DNA from: Flavobacteriales bacterium
Lineage (GTDB): Bacteria > Bacteroidota > Bacteroidia > Flavobacteriales_D > Sanyastnellaceae
Direction of reading: 5' to 3'
NCBI GenBank assembly: GCA_947466425.1
Contig: CANIBZ010000007.1
Coordinates: forward strand, 1-64,000
DNA length: 64,000 bases
The notes under the pieces: model-generated
What the model was told of the DNA's origin: nothing
The model's input: only the letters and a program-made list of their open reading frames with translations
Databases searched by the model: none
In this document: positions 10,208-19,409 of the stretch, piece by piece
How positions within the stretch are numbered: position 1 is the stretch's first letter
Layout: every line of letters begins with the position of its first letter
Made by a program: the position numbers and the translations under genes

Positions 10208-11962
10208 TTAAGCGTAGAGCTTCGCTATTTCGTTTGCGTAATTGCTAAGAATATTTTTGCGTTTTAACTTCAGCGTAGGCGTAATTTCTCCGCTCTCAAC
10301 AGAGAAGGGTTTTGCAATCAAATGAATGCCTTTGATTTGCTCCCAGTTACCGAAACCTTTGTTCATCTCGGCAATGAACGATTTGATTTCCTTATTTAAT
10401 TTTTCATTTTGAATAACCTCTTCATTGGAGAGTGATGCCAATTCAGGGAAGTTTTGTTTCGCGTATGCGCAGTCAACTACGATGAGCGCTCCTGGGAATT
10501 TTTGTCCATCGCCAACGACCATGCATTGTTCAATGAAGTGTGATTCTTTCAAAGCATTTTCCAAGACTTGGGGAGCAACATATTTTCCTCCGCTTGTTTT
10601 GAAGAGTTCCTTTTTTCTATCTGTAATTTGAAGAAAACCGTCTTTAATAATTCCAATGTCTCCTGTGCTGAACCATCCGTTGTTTAAGACTTCTGCAGTG
10701 GTCTCAGGATTTTTGTAATAGCCCATCATGACTTGCGGACCTTTCACTAAGATTTCACCATCTGCTGCGAATTTGATTTCTGTTTTTGGAATAATCATCC
10801 CCACAGTTCCAGGGCGATACATATTCGGAGTGCGTAAGGTATTCACCGAAATAACCGGAGAAGTTTCCGTTAGTCCATAACCTTCTTTTACGGGAATTCC
10901 AGCTGCAGTGAAGAAACGAGCGAGTCTTGGTTGAAGCGCTGCTGAACCACATGCAATGGCTCCAATTTCTGTAAGTCCCAAGGCTGCTTTCACCTTACTG
11001 AACACAAGCTTTTGTGCAATCTTCAATTTGAATTCATACCAGCCTCCGTTCGCTCGCTCAGGTTCCCATTGAAGTGCGAGATTTACGGCCCATTGAAACA
11101 GGGCTTTTTTAATGCCGGTATTCGATTCCCCTTTCGCAATAATTCCGTCGAAGAATTTTTCTAGGAGTCGAGGAACAGCAGTGAAAATATGTGGCTGATT
11201 GGCAATTAAATCTTCTTTGATGTTGTCCATTCCTGTTAGCGTAATACTAACGCTATTGTCAATGTACAAATAATGCAACATGCGCTCATAGATGTGACAG
11301 ACGGGAAGGAAACTCACACAACGCGCTTTACCTTTTTCGAGATAAGGAAGACGGTCCACGCAGTTTTCAACGTTGGAAGCAATGTTCATGTGTGATAGCA
11401 TGACTCCTTTCGGAAGTCCTGTAGTTCCTGAAGTATAAATAATAGTCGCTAAGTCTTCTGTCTTGATTTTATCTTTTCTCGACTGAACCACTTTCGAAGA
11501 ATCTTCATTCAATGAAAACAATTCTTTCCAATGCTTGACGCCTTCAATTTTTTCAAAAGTGAAGACGTCCTTCAAAGAAGGAACTTGATCGCGTATGTTT
11601 TGAATTTTCTTTAAAAGATCTTGATTCGAGACGAAGCAAATGGTGGCTTCACTGTGATTCAAAATGTATTGAATATCATGCTCGGTCATGGTCGGATAAA
11701 TGGGAACATCGATCGCTCCAATTTGAAGTGCAGCGTGGTCGCAGATGTTCCATTCGGTGCGACTGGCATCGGTGATAAGCGCAATTTTCTGTCCGGGCTG
11801 AATTCCGTATTCAACAAGCCCGTTGCTCAGTTGATTTACAAAATCAATAAACTTTCGAGTGGAATAGGTTTCCCATTCTCCGTTGCATTTGCTGCGGAAC
11901 ATGACGTCAAGCGGAAGATGCTCCAGTTGGTCGTAGGCAAAATCGAATAATCTCTTGTACAT
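10208..11962 (-). CDS. AMP-dependent synthetase, long-chain fatty acid-CoA ligase family
   Basis: LATIIYTSGTTGLPKGVMLSH, GYGLTETSPV, NNGWFSTGDIG, DRKKELFKTSGGKYVAPQ. Confidence 0.94.
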   Translation of the reverse strand: MYKRLFDFAYDQLEHLPLDVMFRSKCNGEWETYSTRKFIDFVNQLSNGLVEYGIQPGQKIALITDASRTEWNICDHAALQIGAIDVPIYPTMTEHDIQYILNHSEATICFVSNQDLLKKIQNIRDQVPSLKDVFTFEKIEGVKHWKELFSLNEDSSKVVQSRKDKIKTEDLATIIYTSGTTGLPKGVMLSHMNIASNVENCVDRLPYLEKGKARCVSFLPVCHIYERMLHYLYIDNSVSITLTGMDNIKEDLIANQPHIFTAVPRLLEKFFDGIIAKGESNTGIKKALFQWAVNLALQWEPERANGGWYEFKLKIAQKLVFSKVKAALGLTEIGAIACGSAALQPRLARFFTAAGIPVKEGYGLTETSPVISVNTLRTPNMYRPGTVGMIIPKTEIKFAADGEILVKGPQVMMGYYKNPETTAEVLNNGWFSTGDIGIIKDGFLQITDRKKELFKTSGGKYVAPQVLENALKESHFIEQCMVVGDGQKFPGALIVVDCAYAKQNFPELASLSNEEVIQNEKLNKEIKSFIAEMNKGFGNWEQIKGIHLIAKPFSVESGEITPTLKLKRKNILSNYANEIAKLYA

Positions 11963-11974
11963 GAAACGAATATA

Positions 11975-12385
11975 CTAAACGAATTCCTTCGCTAGACGTT
12001 CTGACATGTAATCGAATAATTGTTGGAAGGGACCCTTCACCATCATTTCCATAAATGGATTTAGGGTTGCATCGCAATCTTGGTAGGCAGTGGTGGTTGT
12101 TCCGTTGCTTTTCAATTTTGCTTTCAACACAAATGGAAACGGACTTTTATCAGTTGTTTCAAAAGTAGTTTCAGCATCTTCAGCATTTAAAATCGCGCTC
12201 ACGCGTTTCAATTCGATGGTGTAAACATTTTGAATTTTGAACGAACACGAGTCTTCCGTGTTGCTCCAATTTGAAATTTTATCTAATGGCAGTAGACGTT
12301 GAATGTTTGCCATGTCTTGCAAATAGGCGTGGACATCCGAAATGGGGGCATTGACTTCAACAATTTTGCTAATGAACTTAGCCAT
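11975..12385 (-). CDS. SRPBCC-family protein
   Basis: MAKFISKIVEVNAPISDVHAYLQDMANIQRLLP...; polyketide cyclase/dehydrase-like fold pattern. Confidence 0.65.
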   Translation of the reverse strand: MAKFISKIVEVNAPISDVHAYLQDMANIQRLLPLDKISNWSNTEDSCSFKIQNVYTIELKRVSAILNAEDAETTFETTDKSPFPFVLKAKLKSNGTTTTAYQDCDATLNPFMEMMVKGPFQQLFDYMSERLAKEFV

Positions 12386-13046
12386 TGGACTGAGATTCAA
12401 GGTATGCAGCGCTCCAAGCAGTTGGACTTTCTCTCCATACTTTTAGTGTGCTTAATTGTTCTTCCGTGATGTATTCTTTTTTCAACGCTTGTTGAAGCAA
12501 GGCGTGATAGTCGGTAAGCGTGTGCAATGGAACATTAGCGTTTTTAAATGCTTCTTTCGCAATTTCGAAATCATAAGTGAAAATAGCCACCATACCCATA
12601 ACGTCTAAACCAGCTTCGCGCAACGCAGCCACTGCGCTTAGACTGCTATTCCCGGTTGAAATAAGATCTTCAATCACGACTACCTTTTGGTTAGGTTCAA
12701 CAACTCCTTCCACCTGATTTCCAAGACCGTGTTTTTTTGCTTCGCTGCGAACGTAAGCGTATGGAATTCCCATCTCTTGAGCCACGAGTGCACCTATGGC
12801 AATACCTCCTGTTGCAACACCAGCAATAATGTCTGGAGTTCCGAATTTTTCTTGAATGGCGTTCACAAACTGCTGACGAATGTGTGTTCTGCAAACAGGG
12901 AAGGAAAGGGTTTTTCGATTGTCGCAGTAAATAGGAGACTTCAGTCCGCTTGCCCAGGTGAATGGGGCTTGAGGTTTCAACTCAATTGCCTTAATTTGCA
13001 AAAGATAATCAGCTACTTGTAATCCCACTTCAATATTTGAATCCAT
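12378..13046 (-). CDS. pyrE: Orotate phosphoribosyltransferase
   Basis: SPIYCDNRKTLSFP, AGVATGGIAIGA, VVVIEDLISTGNSSL PRPP motif. Confidence 0.95.
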   Translation of the reverse strand: MDSNIEVGLQVADYLLQIKAIELKPQAPFTWASGLKSPIYCDNRKTLSFPVCRTHIRQQFVNAIQEKFGTPDIIAGVATGGIAIGALVAQEMGIPYAYVRSEAKKHGLGNQVEGVVEPNQKVVVIEDLISTGNSSLSAVAALREAGLDVMGMVAIFTYDFEIAKEAFKNANVPLHTLTDYHALLQQALKKEYITEEQLSTLKVWRESPTAWSAAYLESQSNG

Positions 13047-13527
13047 GACGCGAAAATACAACGTGTATCACCTCGAAAAACTATTAACTTTTTCACAAGA
13101 GGAGTTTGATGAATTTATAAAAAATCGAAAATTCATTCATGCAGCCGGTGGATTGGTGCAGAATACCAACGGTGATTTTTTGTTTATGGAACGAAATAAC
13201 ACCCTTGATCTTCCTAAAGGAAAATTAGAGAAAGGTGAATCTGATGAGGAAGGTGCATTGCGCGAGGTTGAAGAAGAAACAGGTGTATCTGGATTGGAAA
13301 TCATTCGTCCGTTGCTTGAAACATACCACACCTACACCATGAATGGGAAAGATGTTATAAAAAGAACGGCTTGGTTTCTAATGCAGGTTGAAGGAAGTCC
13401 GGAGCCTACACCTCAGGTGGAGGAAGGGATTTCTTGGGTGAAATGGATGAGTACGAAAGAAGTGTCTTCTTGTATTCAAGATGCCTATGCTTCGGTAATT
13501 GATGTTTGGAACATCGCCAATATTTAG
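13045..13527 (+). CDS. NUDIX hydrolase
   Basis: Nudix box GKLEKGESDEEGALREVEEETGV. Confidence 0.93.
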   Translation: MTRKYNVYHLEKLLTFSQEEFDEFIKNRKFIHAAGGLVQNTNGDFLFMERNNTLDLPKGKLEKGESDEEGALREVEEETGVSGLEIIRPLLETYHTYTMNGKDVIKRTAWFLMQVEGSPEPTPQVEEGISWVKWMSTKEVSSCIQDAYASVIDVWNIANI

Positions 13528-13573
13528 TGTTGCTTTTTCGTTGTAGTTCCTGAATGAAATCAATTTTTAAAAT

Positions 13574-14224
13574 ATGAAAGGAAGATTGTTGGTGTTAGTG
13601 TTTTTTTCGGTTATCTCCAGTTTAGTGGCTAGTGGCCAGAAATCTGATTTTTCTGGGGTTCCAATTGGAGGCCAAATTTGGATGTCATCAAATTTGGATG
13701 TAACCAAGTTTCGCAATGGCGATAAGATTCATCAAGCTCAGTCAGATGAAGAGTGGGAAGAAGCCGGATTCGATAAAAAACCCGCTTGGTGCTACTACAA
13801 TTCAGATAATGACACTGGCGGCACTGATATCGTAAAAAGAGGAATTATGTACAACTCGTTTGCAGTGAATGATAAAAGAGGCTTGGCCCCAGTGGGGTGG
13901 CACATTCCTACTGAAGGCGAGTGGAACAATTTGCAATTTGAAGTCGAGATTCAAGGACCAGGAATAGCATCGTTATTTTCAAATAATCTTTGGGCTGGTG
14001 CAAAAGGCGAATTCAACTCATTGGGAATGAATATAAGTCCAGACGGTTGGAGAGATGTTGGCTGTGGAGGTCTTGATCGTGACGTTACTTTTTGGGCGAG
14101 CAAGGGCGACGCCGAAGGAACACCTACGGTAAGTTTTTACCTGAATGAAGAATTACTAGGAAAAATGGACTACGGCTCCACCACTTGGATTATGGGGCAT
14201 TATGTCCGGTGTGTAAAGGATTAA
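13574..14224 (+). CDS. FISUMP-domain (Fib succ major) secreted protein
   Basis: IGGQIWMSSNLDVTKFRNGD...APVGWHIPTEGEWNNL; N-terminal signal-like segment. Confidence 0.85.
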   Translation: MKGRLLVLVFFSVISSLVASGQKSDFSGVPIGGQIWMSSNLDVTKFRNGDKIHQAQSDEEWEEAGFDKKPAWCYYNSDNDTGGTDIVKRGIMYNSFAVNDKRGLAPVGWHIPTEGEWNNLQFEVEIQGPGIASLFSNNLWAGAKGEFNSLGMNISPDGWRDVGCGGLDRDVTFWASKGDAEGTPTVSFYLNEELLGKMDYGSTTWIMGHYVRCVKD

Positions 14225-14233
14225 TAGAATTCG

Positions 14234-15265
14234 TTATAACGTCTTCCAACCCTGCGCACTTAATTTTACAGATCCTCCGCCAATGGTCATCAAAAGGTTT
14301 TCGCCGGCTTTTTCAGTGGCGTGTCCAATGATTGAAAGATTGGGATTTCCTTTTATTTTCTCGAAGTCGTTTTGCGAAACTGTAAACAACAATTCGTAAT
14401 CTTCTCCACCGTTTAAGGCGCAGGTGGTTGGATCAATGTTATGCTCTTTCGCAGCGTCGCGCGTTTCAGGAGCAATGGGTAATTTGTCTTCGTAGATAGC
14501 AAATGTGCATTCACTTTCTTCAGCTAAATGAAGAATTTCAGAGGATAATCCATCTGAAATATCAATCATGGCTGTAGGTTTTACTTCAAGTTTAGCTAGT
14601 AATTGCACAATGTCTAATCGTGCTTCTGGCTTCAATTGACGAGCTAAAATGTAATCGTAATTTTCTAAGCTCGGTTGAGCAGTTGGGGCGCTTTTGAAAA
14701 CTTCTTTTTCTCGCTCCAAAACTTGAAGTCCCATGTATGCTCCCCCTAAGTCTCCGGAAACAACCAACAAATCTCCTTCTTTCACGGTGCTTCTTAGGGC
14801 AATGTCCTCTTTGTTCGCGTAACCGATTGCAGTAATGGAAATGACACATCCTGTTGGAATTGTCGTAGTATCTCCGCCCACCATATCCACACCGTATGCA
14901 TCGCATGCAGCAAGTATTCCAGAGTAAAGTTCCTCTAATGCTTCAACAGAATATTTATTGCTTACCGCTAGACCAACAGTGAATTGCGTAGGTGTTGCAT
15001 TCATAGCACAGATATCAGACAGATTCACCACAACGCTTTTGTATCCGAGGTGCTTTAAAGGAGTATACATTAAATCGAAATGCACTCCTTCCACCAACAT
15101 GTCGGTTGTCATGACCAACTGTTTTCCTTCCATCGGCTGCATCACTGCTGCATCGTCTCCAGCATCGCGAATGGTTCCTTCGTTTTTCGGCAGGAAATAT
15201 TGAGTCAAATGTTTAATGAGCGTGAATTCTCCAAGAGCAGAAAGCTCAGTACGTTGTTGTTCCAT
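14234..15265 (-). CDS. thiL: Thiamine-monophosphate kinase
   Basis: GDDAAVM, TTDMLVEGVHFDL, VGGDTT, DISDGLSSEILHLAEES, NGGEDYELLFT; start placed at MEQQRTELS. Confidence 0.95.
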   Translation of the reverse strand: MEQQRTELSALGEFTLIKHLTQYFLPKNEGTIRDAGDDAAVMQPMEGKQLVMTTDMLVEGVHFDLMYTPLKHLGYKSVVVNLSDICAMNATPTQFTVGLAVSNKYSVEALEELYSGILAACDAYGVDMVGGDTTTIPTGCVISITAIGYANKEDIALRSTVKEGDLLVVSGDLGGAYMGLQVLEREKEVFKSAPTAQPSLENYDYILARQLKPEARLDIVQLLAKLEVKPTAMIDISDGLSSEILHLAEESECTFAIYEDKLPIAPETRDAAKEHNIDPTTCALNGGEDYELLFTVSQNDFEKIKGNPNLSIIGHATEKAGENLLMTIGGGSVKLSAQGWKTL

Positions 15266-15282
15266 GCGGCAAAGATAGTAGG

Positions 15283-17007
15283 TTAGGCACTCAATCGAAT
15301 ATCCAACACTTCCAACTGAATGGAACTTTGACCGTTCCAAACATTTTCATTCAACTGAAAAAGGAGGTCAATTTCCTTTCCTTCTAAAATAGGAAAAACC
15401 CAATCTTTCATCTTGAATGCAATGCCCTTCATTTCAGCAATATTTCCAGCTTGCTTCACATGAAGTTGCAGGTGATCGGCATGGGCACCCACGAGTTTCG
15501 TGAAGCGCGCGTTTTTGATGTTTTTCGAAAGGAAAACTGGACGCATGTTCTCTGGTCCGTGCGGTTCCAAGGGTTGAAGCGAATCGTAAAGTGAAGGGGA
15601 AATTTGATCGAATTGAATTTCCGTGTCGTACAGATGACATCTTTCAATTCGAATGTTGTTGGTGAATTCTCTCACAGCTTTGTCGAAAGCTTCGCGAAAG
15701 ACAAGAAAGTTTTCCGATTTTAATTTCAATCCAGCCGCCATGCTGTGTCCGCCAAACTGAATCAAATGTTCTGAACAAGCCGAGAGCATGTCATACACAT
15801 CAACGCCTTCAATGGAACGAACGCTTCCCGAAAGAACGCCGTCATCTTCGACAAGCACAATAGTGGGCTTGTAATAATTTTCAATAAGTCGCGATGCAAC
15901 AATTCCAACAACACCTTTGTGCCAGCCTTCTTTTTTCACAACGGTGGTGAAGCTGTCTTCATAAAACGAATCAGATTCAATTTTGTCGAGTGCCTCTTGC
16001 GTAATGTTGCGGTCGAGGCCTTTTCTTTCTTGATTATTCTTTTCAATTTCTGCAGCGACAGTCATTGCGTCTTCTTTATTGTTGGCGAGGAGAACTTCTA
16101 CGGCTCTTTTTCCAGAAAAAATTCTACCAGCAGCGTTTATACGCGGAGCAATAAGGAAAACGAGGTCAACGACTTTCAAAATCTTACCGCTGTGTTTTGC
16201 GTTCGTGAGAAGTTCGGCAATTCCAGGACGGAAATGCGTGTTTATTTCTTTCAATCCGAAATGAAGTAGGACGCGATTTTCAGAGGTGACGGGAACAATA
16301 TCTGCTCCGGTGGCGACTGCTACTAAATCAAGAAAGGAATAAGCAAAGTCGAGCGGTTCGTTGTGATGAATGAACCAAGCACACATGACTTTGAATCCGA
16401 CTGCACATCCGCACAGGCCTTTGTTCTCGTAGGTGCAATCTTTTCTTTTCGGATTAACCACAGCGAAAGCAGGAGGAAGAATTTCAGGAGTGTGGTGGTC
16501 GCAGACAATAACGTCTATTCCGTATTCATTGCATTTTTCAATACGAGGTCCGTCTTTAATTCCACAGTCGAGGGTTACAATGAGTGAGAAATTGTTTTCA
16601 TGGGCGAATTCTACTCCTGCATCTGAAAAACCATATCCTTCCTTATATCTATCTGGAATGTAAAAGTCACAATCGAATCCGACATGTTTGAGGAAACTGT
16701 AGAACACAGCCACGGCCGTTGTTCCGTCAACATCATAGTCGCCATAAACCAGAATTTTTTCATTTTTTTCTTTGGCTGAAACCAACCGAGTGATGGCCTT
16801 GTCCATGTCTGTCAATCCGAAGGGATCTAAAAGCTGATTTATTTCAGGATTAAGGAAGGTTTGAACTTGGTCAGCAGTCCTGACTTTTCGCGAAAGTAAA
16901 ATTTCAGCGAATGCTTCGCTAATATTAGATTTTACAGCCAATTCGGAAATCAATTCTTGAGGGAATTGCTCGCGTTTTTTCCAATTATTTTCTTTAGGAG
17001 TACTCAT
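15283..17007 (-). CDS. recJ: Single-stranded-DNA-specific exonuclease RecJ
   Basis: VYGDYDVDGTTAVAV, DHHTPEILPPA, GGHSMAAGL. Confidence 0.96.
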   Translation of the reverse strand: MSTPKENNWKKREQFPQELISELAVKSNISEAFAEILLSRKVRTADQVQTFLNPEINQLLDPFGLTDMDKAITRLVSAKEKNEKILVYGDYDVDGTTAVAVFYSFLKHVGFDCDFYIPDRYKEGYGFSDAGVEFAHENNFSLIVTLDCGIKDGPRIEKCNEYGIDVIVCDHHTPEILPPAFAVVNPKRKDCTYENKGLCGCAVGFKVMCAWFIHHNEPLDFAYSFLDLVAVATGADIVPVTSENRVLLHFGLKEINTHFRPGIAELLTNAKHSGKILKVVDLVFLIAPRINAAGRIFSGKRAVEVLLANNKEDAMTVAAEIEKNNQERKGLDRNITQEALDKIESDSFYEDSFTTVVKKEGWHKGVVGIVASRLIENYYKPTIVLVEDDGVLSGSVRSIEGVDVYDMLSACSEHLIQFGGHSMAAGLKLKSENFLVFREAFDKAVREFTNNIRIERCHLYDTEIQFDQISPSLYDSLQPLEPHGPENMRPVFLSKNIKNARFTKLVGAHADHLQLHVKQAGNIAEMKGIAFKMKDWVFPILEGKEIDLLFQLNENVWNGQSSIQLEVLDIRLSA

Positions 17008-17096
17008 TTGCTACAAAGTTAGTCGTATAAGACACGCAACCCTTTTTCATTTTATGCCGTCTTTTCGTATATTCGTACCCCAAACCTTTTAAAGAA

Positions 17097-18065
17097 ATGA
17101 ATAAATCCTTTCGTTCTGTTCTTTTACTAATGAGCATTTTTTCAATGTTCGTGCTGAATGGCTGTCTAAATGATGACAACAAAATTCCACCAAATTGTTA
17201 TGACGGAATTTTGAATAACTCTGAGCAATTGGTTGATTGTGGAGGTCCAAACTGCGAGCAGTGTGACCATTGTATCGATGGTATTTGGCAGCCGGAATAC
17301 GGTGAAACTTGTGTAGACTGTGGCGGCGAATGCGGACCATGTTCCCCTTGTGCGAACTGTATTCAAGACGGTGATGAGGCAGGTATTGACTGCGGTGGAA
17401 CGAACTGTGGCCCTTGTGCTGCATTGTGTGCCGATGGATTACTAAACGGAACGGAAACACAAGTTGACTGCGGTGGCGCTTATTGTGCTGCTTGTCCTAC
17501 TTGTACAGACGGAATAATGAACGGAACTGAAATTGGTATCGACTGCGGTGGAACCAATTGTCCTCCATGTTCTACCGATGGTAACTGCACTAATGGAATC
17601 ATTGATGGTGGATCTCAAGGAGAGTTTTGGACTGACTGTGGTGGTGTTGACTGTATGGCTTGCGATACAATCATAACATTCACAGCTAACGGTGTTAATC
17701 ACGTAGGAGTTGCTTCCTCATGCACCTTCAGTTATACAGGTGGGGTAGTTACTGTTACAGGTTCTACACTTCAAGGAGGAACAATAGCATTTACAATGGC
17801 TCAGCCAGTTGCAGGATGGGTTAGCGGTTCAGTTATTAATATGGCTACTTCAACAAACCCGGCTAGTGTTATGGCATTCACAAATGCTTCGGTTGCGCAC
17901 AGCACCGCATTCGGGACCTCAACAGCTACCGTTAACGTAGTTAAGTTCAGATCTACACCAGCACCAGGGGGTATTCGTTACACCTTCTCAGGGACGTTAA
18001 AGAACTCAGGTGGTACGTCAACGGTTAACATCACCAACGGATTGGTAATGGTGCCTTTGCAATAA
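17097..18065 (+). CDS. Secreted lipoprotein with Cys-rich DCGGxxCxxC repeats
   Basis: Signal peptide with lipobox-like FVLNGC; about six repeats of the type DGxxNGxExxxDCGGxxCxxC; no enzymatic domain recognised. Confidence 0.8.
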   Translation: MNKSFRSVLLLMSIFSMFVLNGCLNDDNKIPPNCYDGILNNSEQLVDCGGPNCEQCDHCIDGIWQPEYGETCVDCGGECGPCSPCANCIQDGDEAGIDCGGTNCGPCAALCADGLLNGTETQVDCGGAYCAACPTCTDGIMNGTEIGIDCGGTNCPPCSTDGNCTNGIIDGGSQGEFWTDCGGVDCMACDTIITFTANGVNHVGVASSCTFSYTGGVVTVTGSTLQGGTIAFTMAQPVAGWVSGSVINMATSTNPASVMAFTNASVAHSTAFGTSTATVNVVKFRSTPAPGGIRYTFSGTLKNSGGTSTVNITNGLVMVPLQ

Positions 18066-18090
18066 GAAAATAACTAAATAGAAATATTGA

Positions 18091-18116
18091 AAACCCTTCA
18101 CAAGAAGGGTTTTTTA
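18091..18116 (+). terminator. Rho-independent terminator
   Basis: AACCCTTC-ACAA-GAAGGGTT followed by TTTTT. Confidence 0.88.
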
Positions 18117-18174
18117 TTTCACCCTCAATTTCGTTTCTTTGCACCCAATTTAGCAATGAACTAAACATAACAAT

Positions 18175-19317
18175 ATGCATTTCGAATTATCAGAAGAACA
18201 ATTAGCCGTTCAGGCTGCTGCAAGAGATTTCGCGCAGAACGTTTTAAAACCAGGGGTTATAGATCGCGACGAGCATCAGCGTTTTCCAACGGAAGAAGTG
18301 AAGCAATTGGCAGAGCTTGGATTCATGGGTATGATGGTAGAACCACAATACGGCGGAAGTGGCATGGATACTTTGTCTTACGCGATTGCGATGGAAGAGA
18401 TTTCTAAAGTAGACGCATCGACTTCAGTTTGTATGAGCGTAAACAACTCGTTGGTTTGTTACGGTCTTCAAGCATACGGAAACGAAGAGCAGAAAGAAAA
18501 GTTCTTGAAACCATTGGCGAGTGGAGAAAAAATAGGAGCGTTCTGTCTTTCTGAACCAGAAGCTGGGTCAGATGCGACTTCACAAAGAACGACTGCCGTT
18601 GACATGGGTGATTACTATTTGTTGAACGGAACGAAGAACTGGATTACCAACGGAAGCACGGCTTCTACGTACTTGGTAATTGCACAAACGGATCCTGAAA
18701 AAGGACACAAAGGAATTAACGCACTTATCGTAGAGCGCGGCATGGAAGGGTTCATCGTTGGAGCGAAAGAAAACAAAATGGGCATACGTGCAAGCGACAC
18801 GCACACGTTGTTATTCAACGACGTGAAAGTTCCAAAGGCAAACCGTATTGGTGAAGACGGATTTGGATTCAAGTTCGCGATGAAGACGTTGAGTGGTGGA
18901 CGTATTGGTATTGCTGCGCAAGCTTTGGGTATTGCAGCAGGAGCATACGAATTGGCTTTGGCTTATTCAAAGGAGCGTAAGGCTTTCGGAAAGGAAATTT
19001 CACAACACCAAGCCATTGCTTTCAAATTGGCCGATATGGCTACTGAAATTGAAGCTGCACGTTTGTTAGTGTACAAAGCGGCTTGGATGAAAGATCAAGG
19101 CATGAACTACGACGAAGCAAGCGCTATGGCGAAGTTGTACGCATCTACTGTGGCTATGAAGCACACGGTTGAAGCGGTTCAAATTCACGGTGGATACGGA
19201 TTCGTGAAAGAGTATCACGTTGAACGTATGATGCGCGATGCGAAGATTACACAGATCTACGAAGGAACAAGCGAAGTGCAGAAAATTGTCATTTCAAGAA
19301 TTGCACTTTCAAAATAA
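18175..19317 (+). CDS. Acyl-CoA dehydrogenase
   Basis: FCLSEPEAGSDATSQRTTA, NGTKNWITNG, QIYEGTSEVQKIVISR. Confidence 0.96.
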   Translation: MHFELSEEQLAVQAAARDFAQNVLKPGVIDRDEHQRFPTEEVKQLAELGFMGMMVEPQYGGSGMDTLSYAIAMEEISKVDASTSVCMSVNNSLVCYGLQAYGNEEQKEKFLKPLASGEKIGAFCLSEPEAGSDATSQRTTAVDMGDYYLLNGTKNWITNGSTASTYLVIAQTDPEKGHKGINALIVERGMEGFIVGAKENKMGIRASDTHTLLFNDVKVPKANRIGEDGFGFKFAMKTLSGGRIGIAAQALGIAAGAYELALAYSKERKAFGKEISQHQAIAFKLADMATEIEAARLLVYKAAWMKDQGMNYDEASAMAKLYASTVAMKHTVEAVQIHGGYGFVKEYHVERMMRDAKITQIYEGTSEVQKIVISRIALSK

Positions 19318-19340
19318 ACGCATGTGAATTTCATTAACAT

Positions 19341-19366
19341 AGGGCTGTTGTAAGACAGCCCTTTTT
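19341..19366 (+). terminator. Rho-independent terminator
   Basis: AGGGCTGT-TGTAAG-ACAGCCCT followed by TTTT. Confidence 0.85.
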
Positions 19367-19409
19367 GTTGGAATTCACTCCCATTCGAATTCTATTTTCG
19401 TATGGAAGC

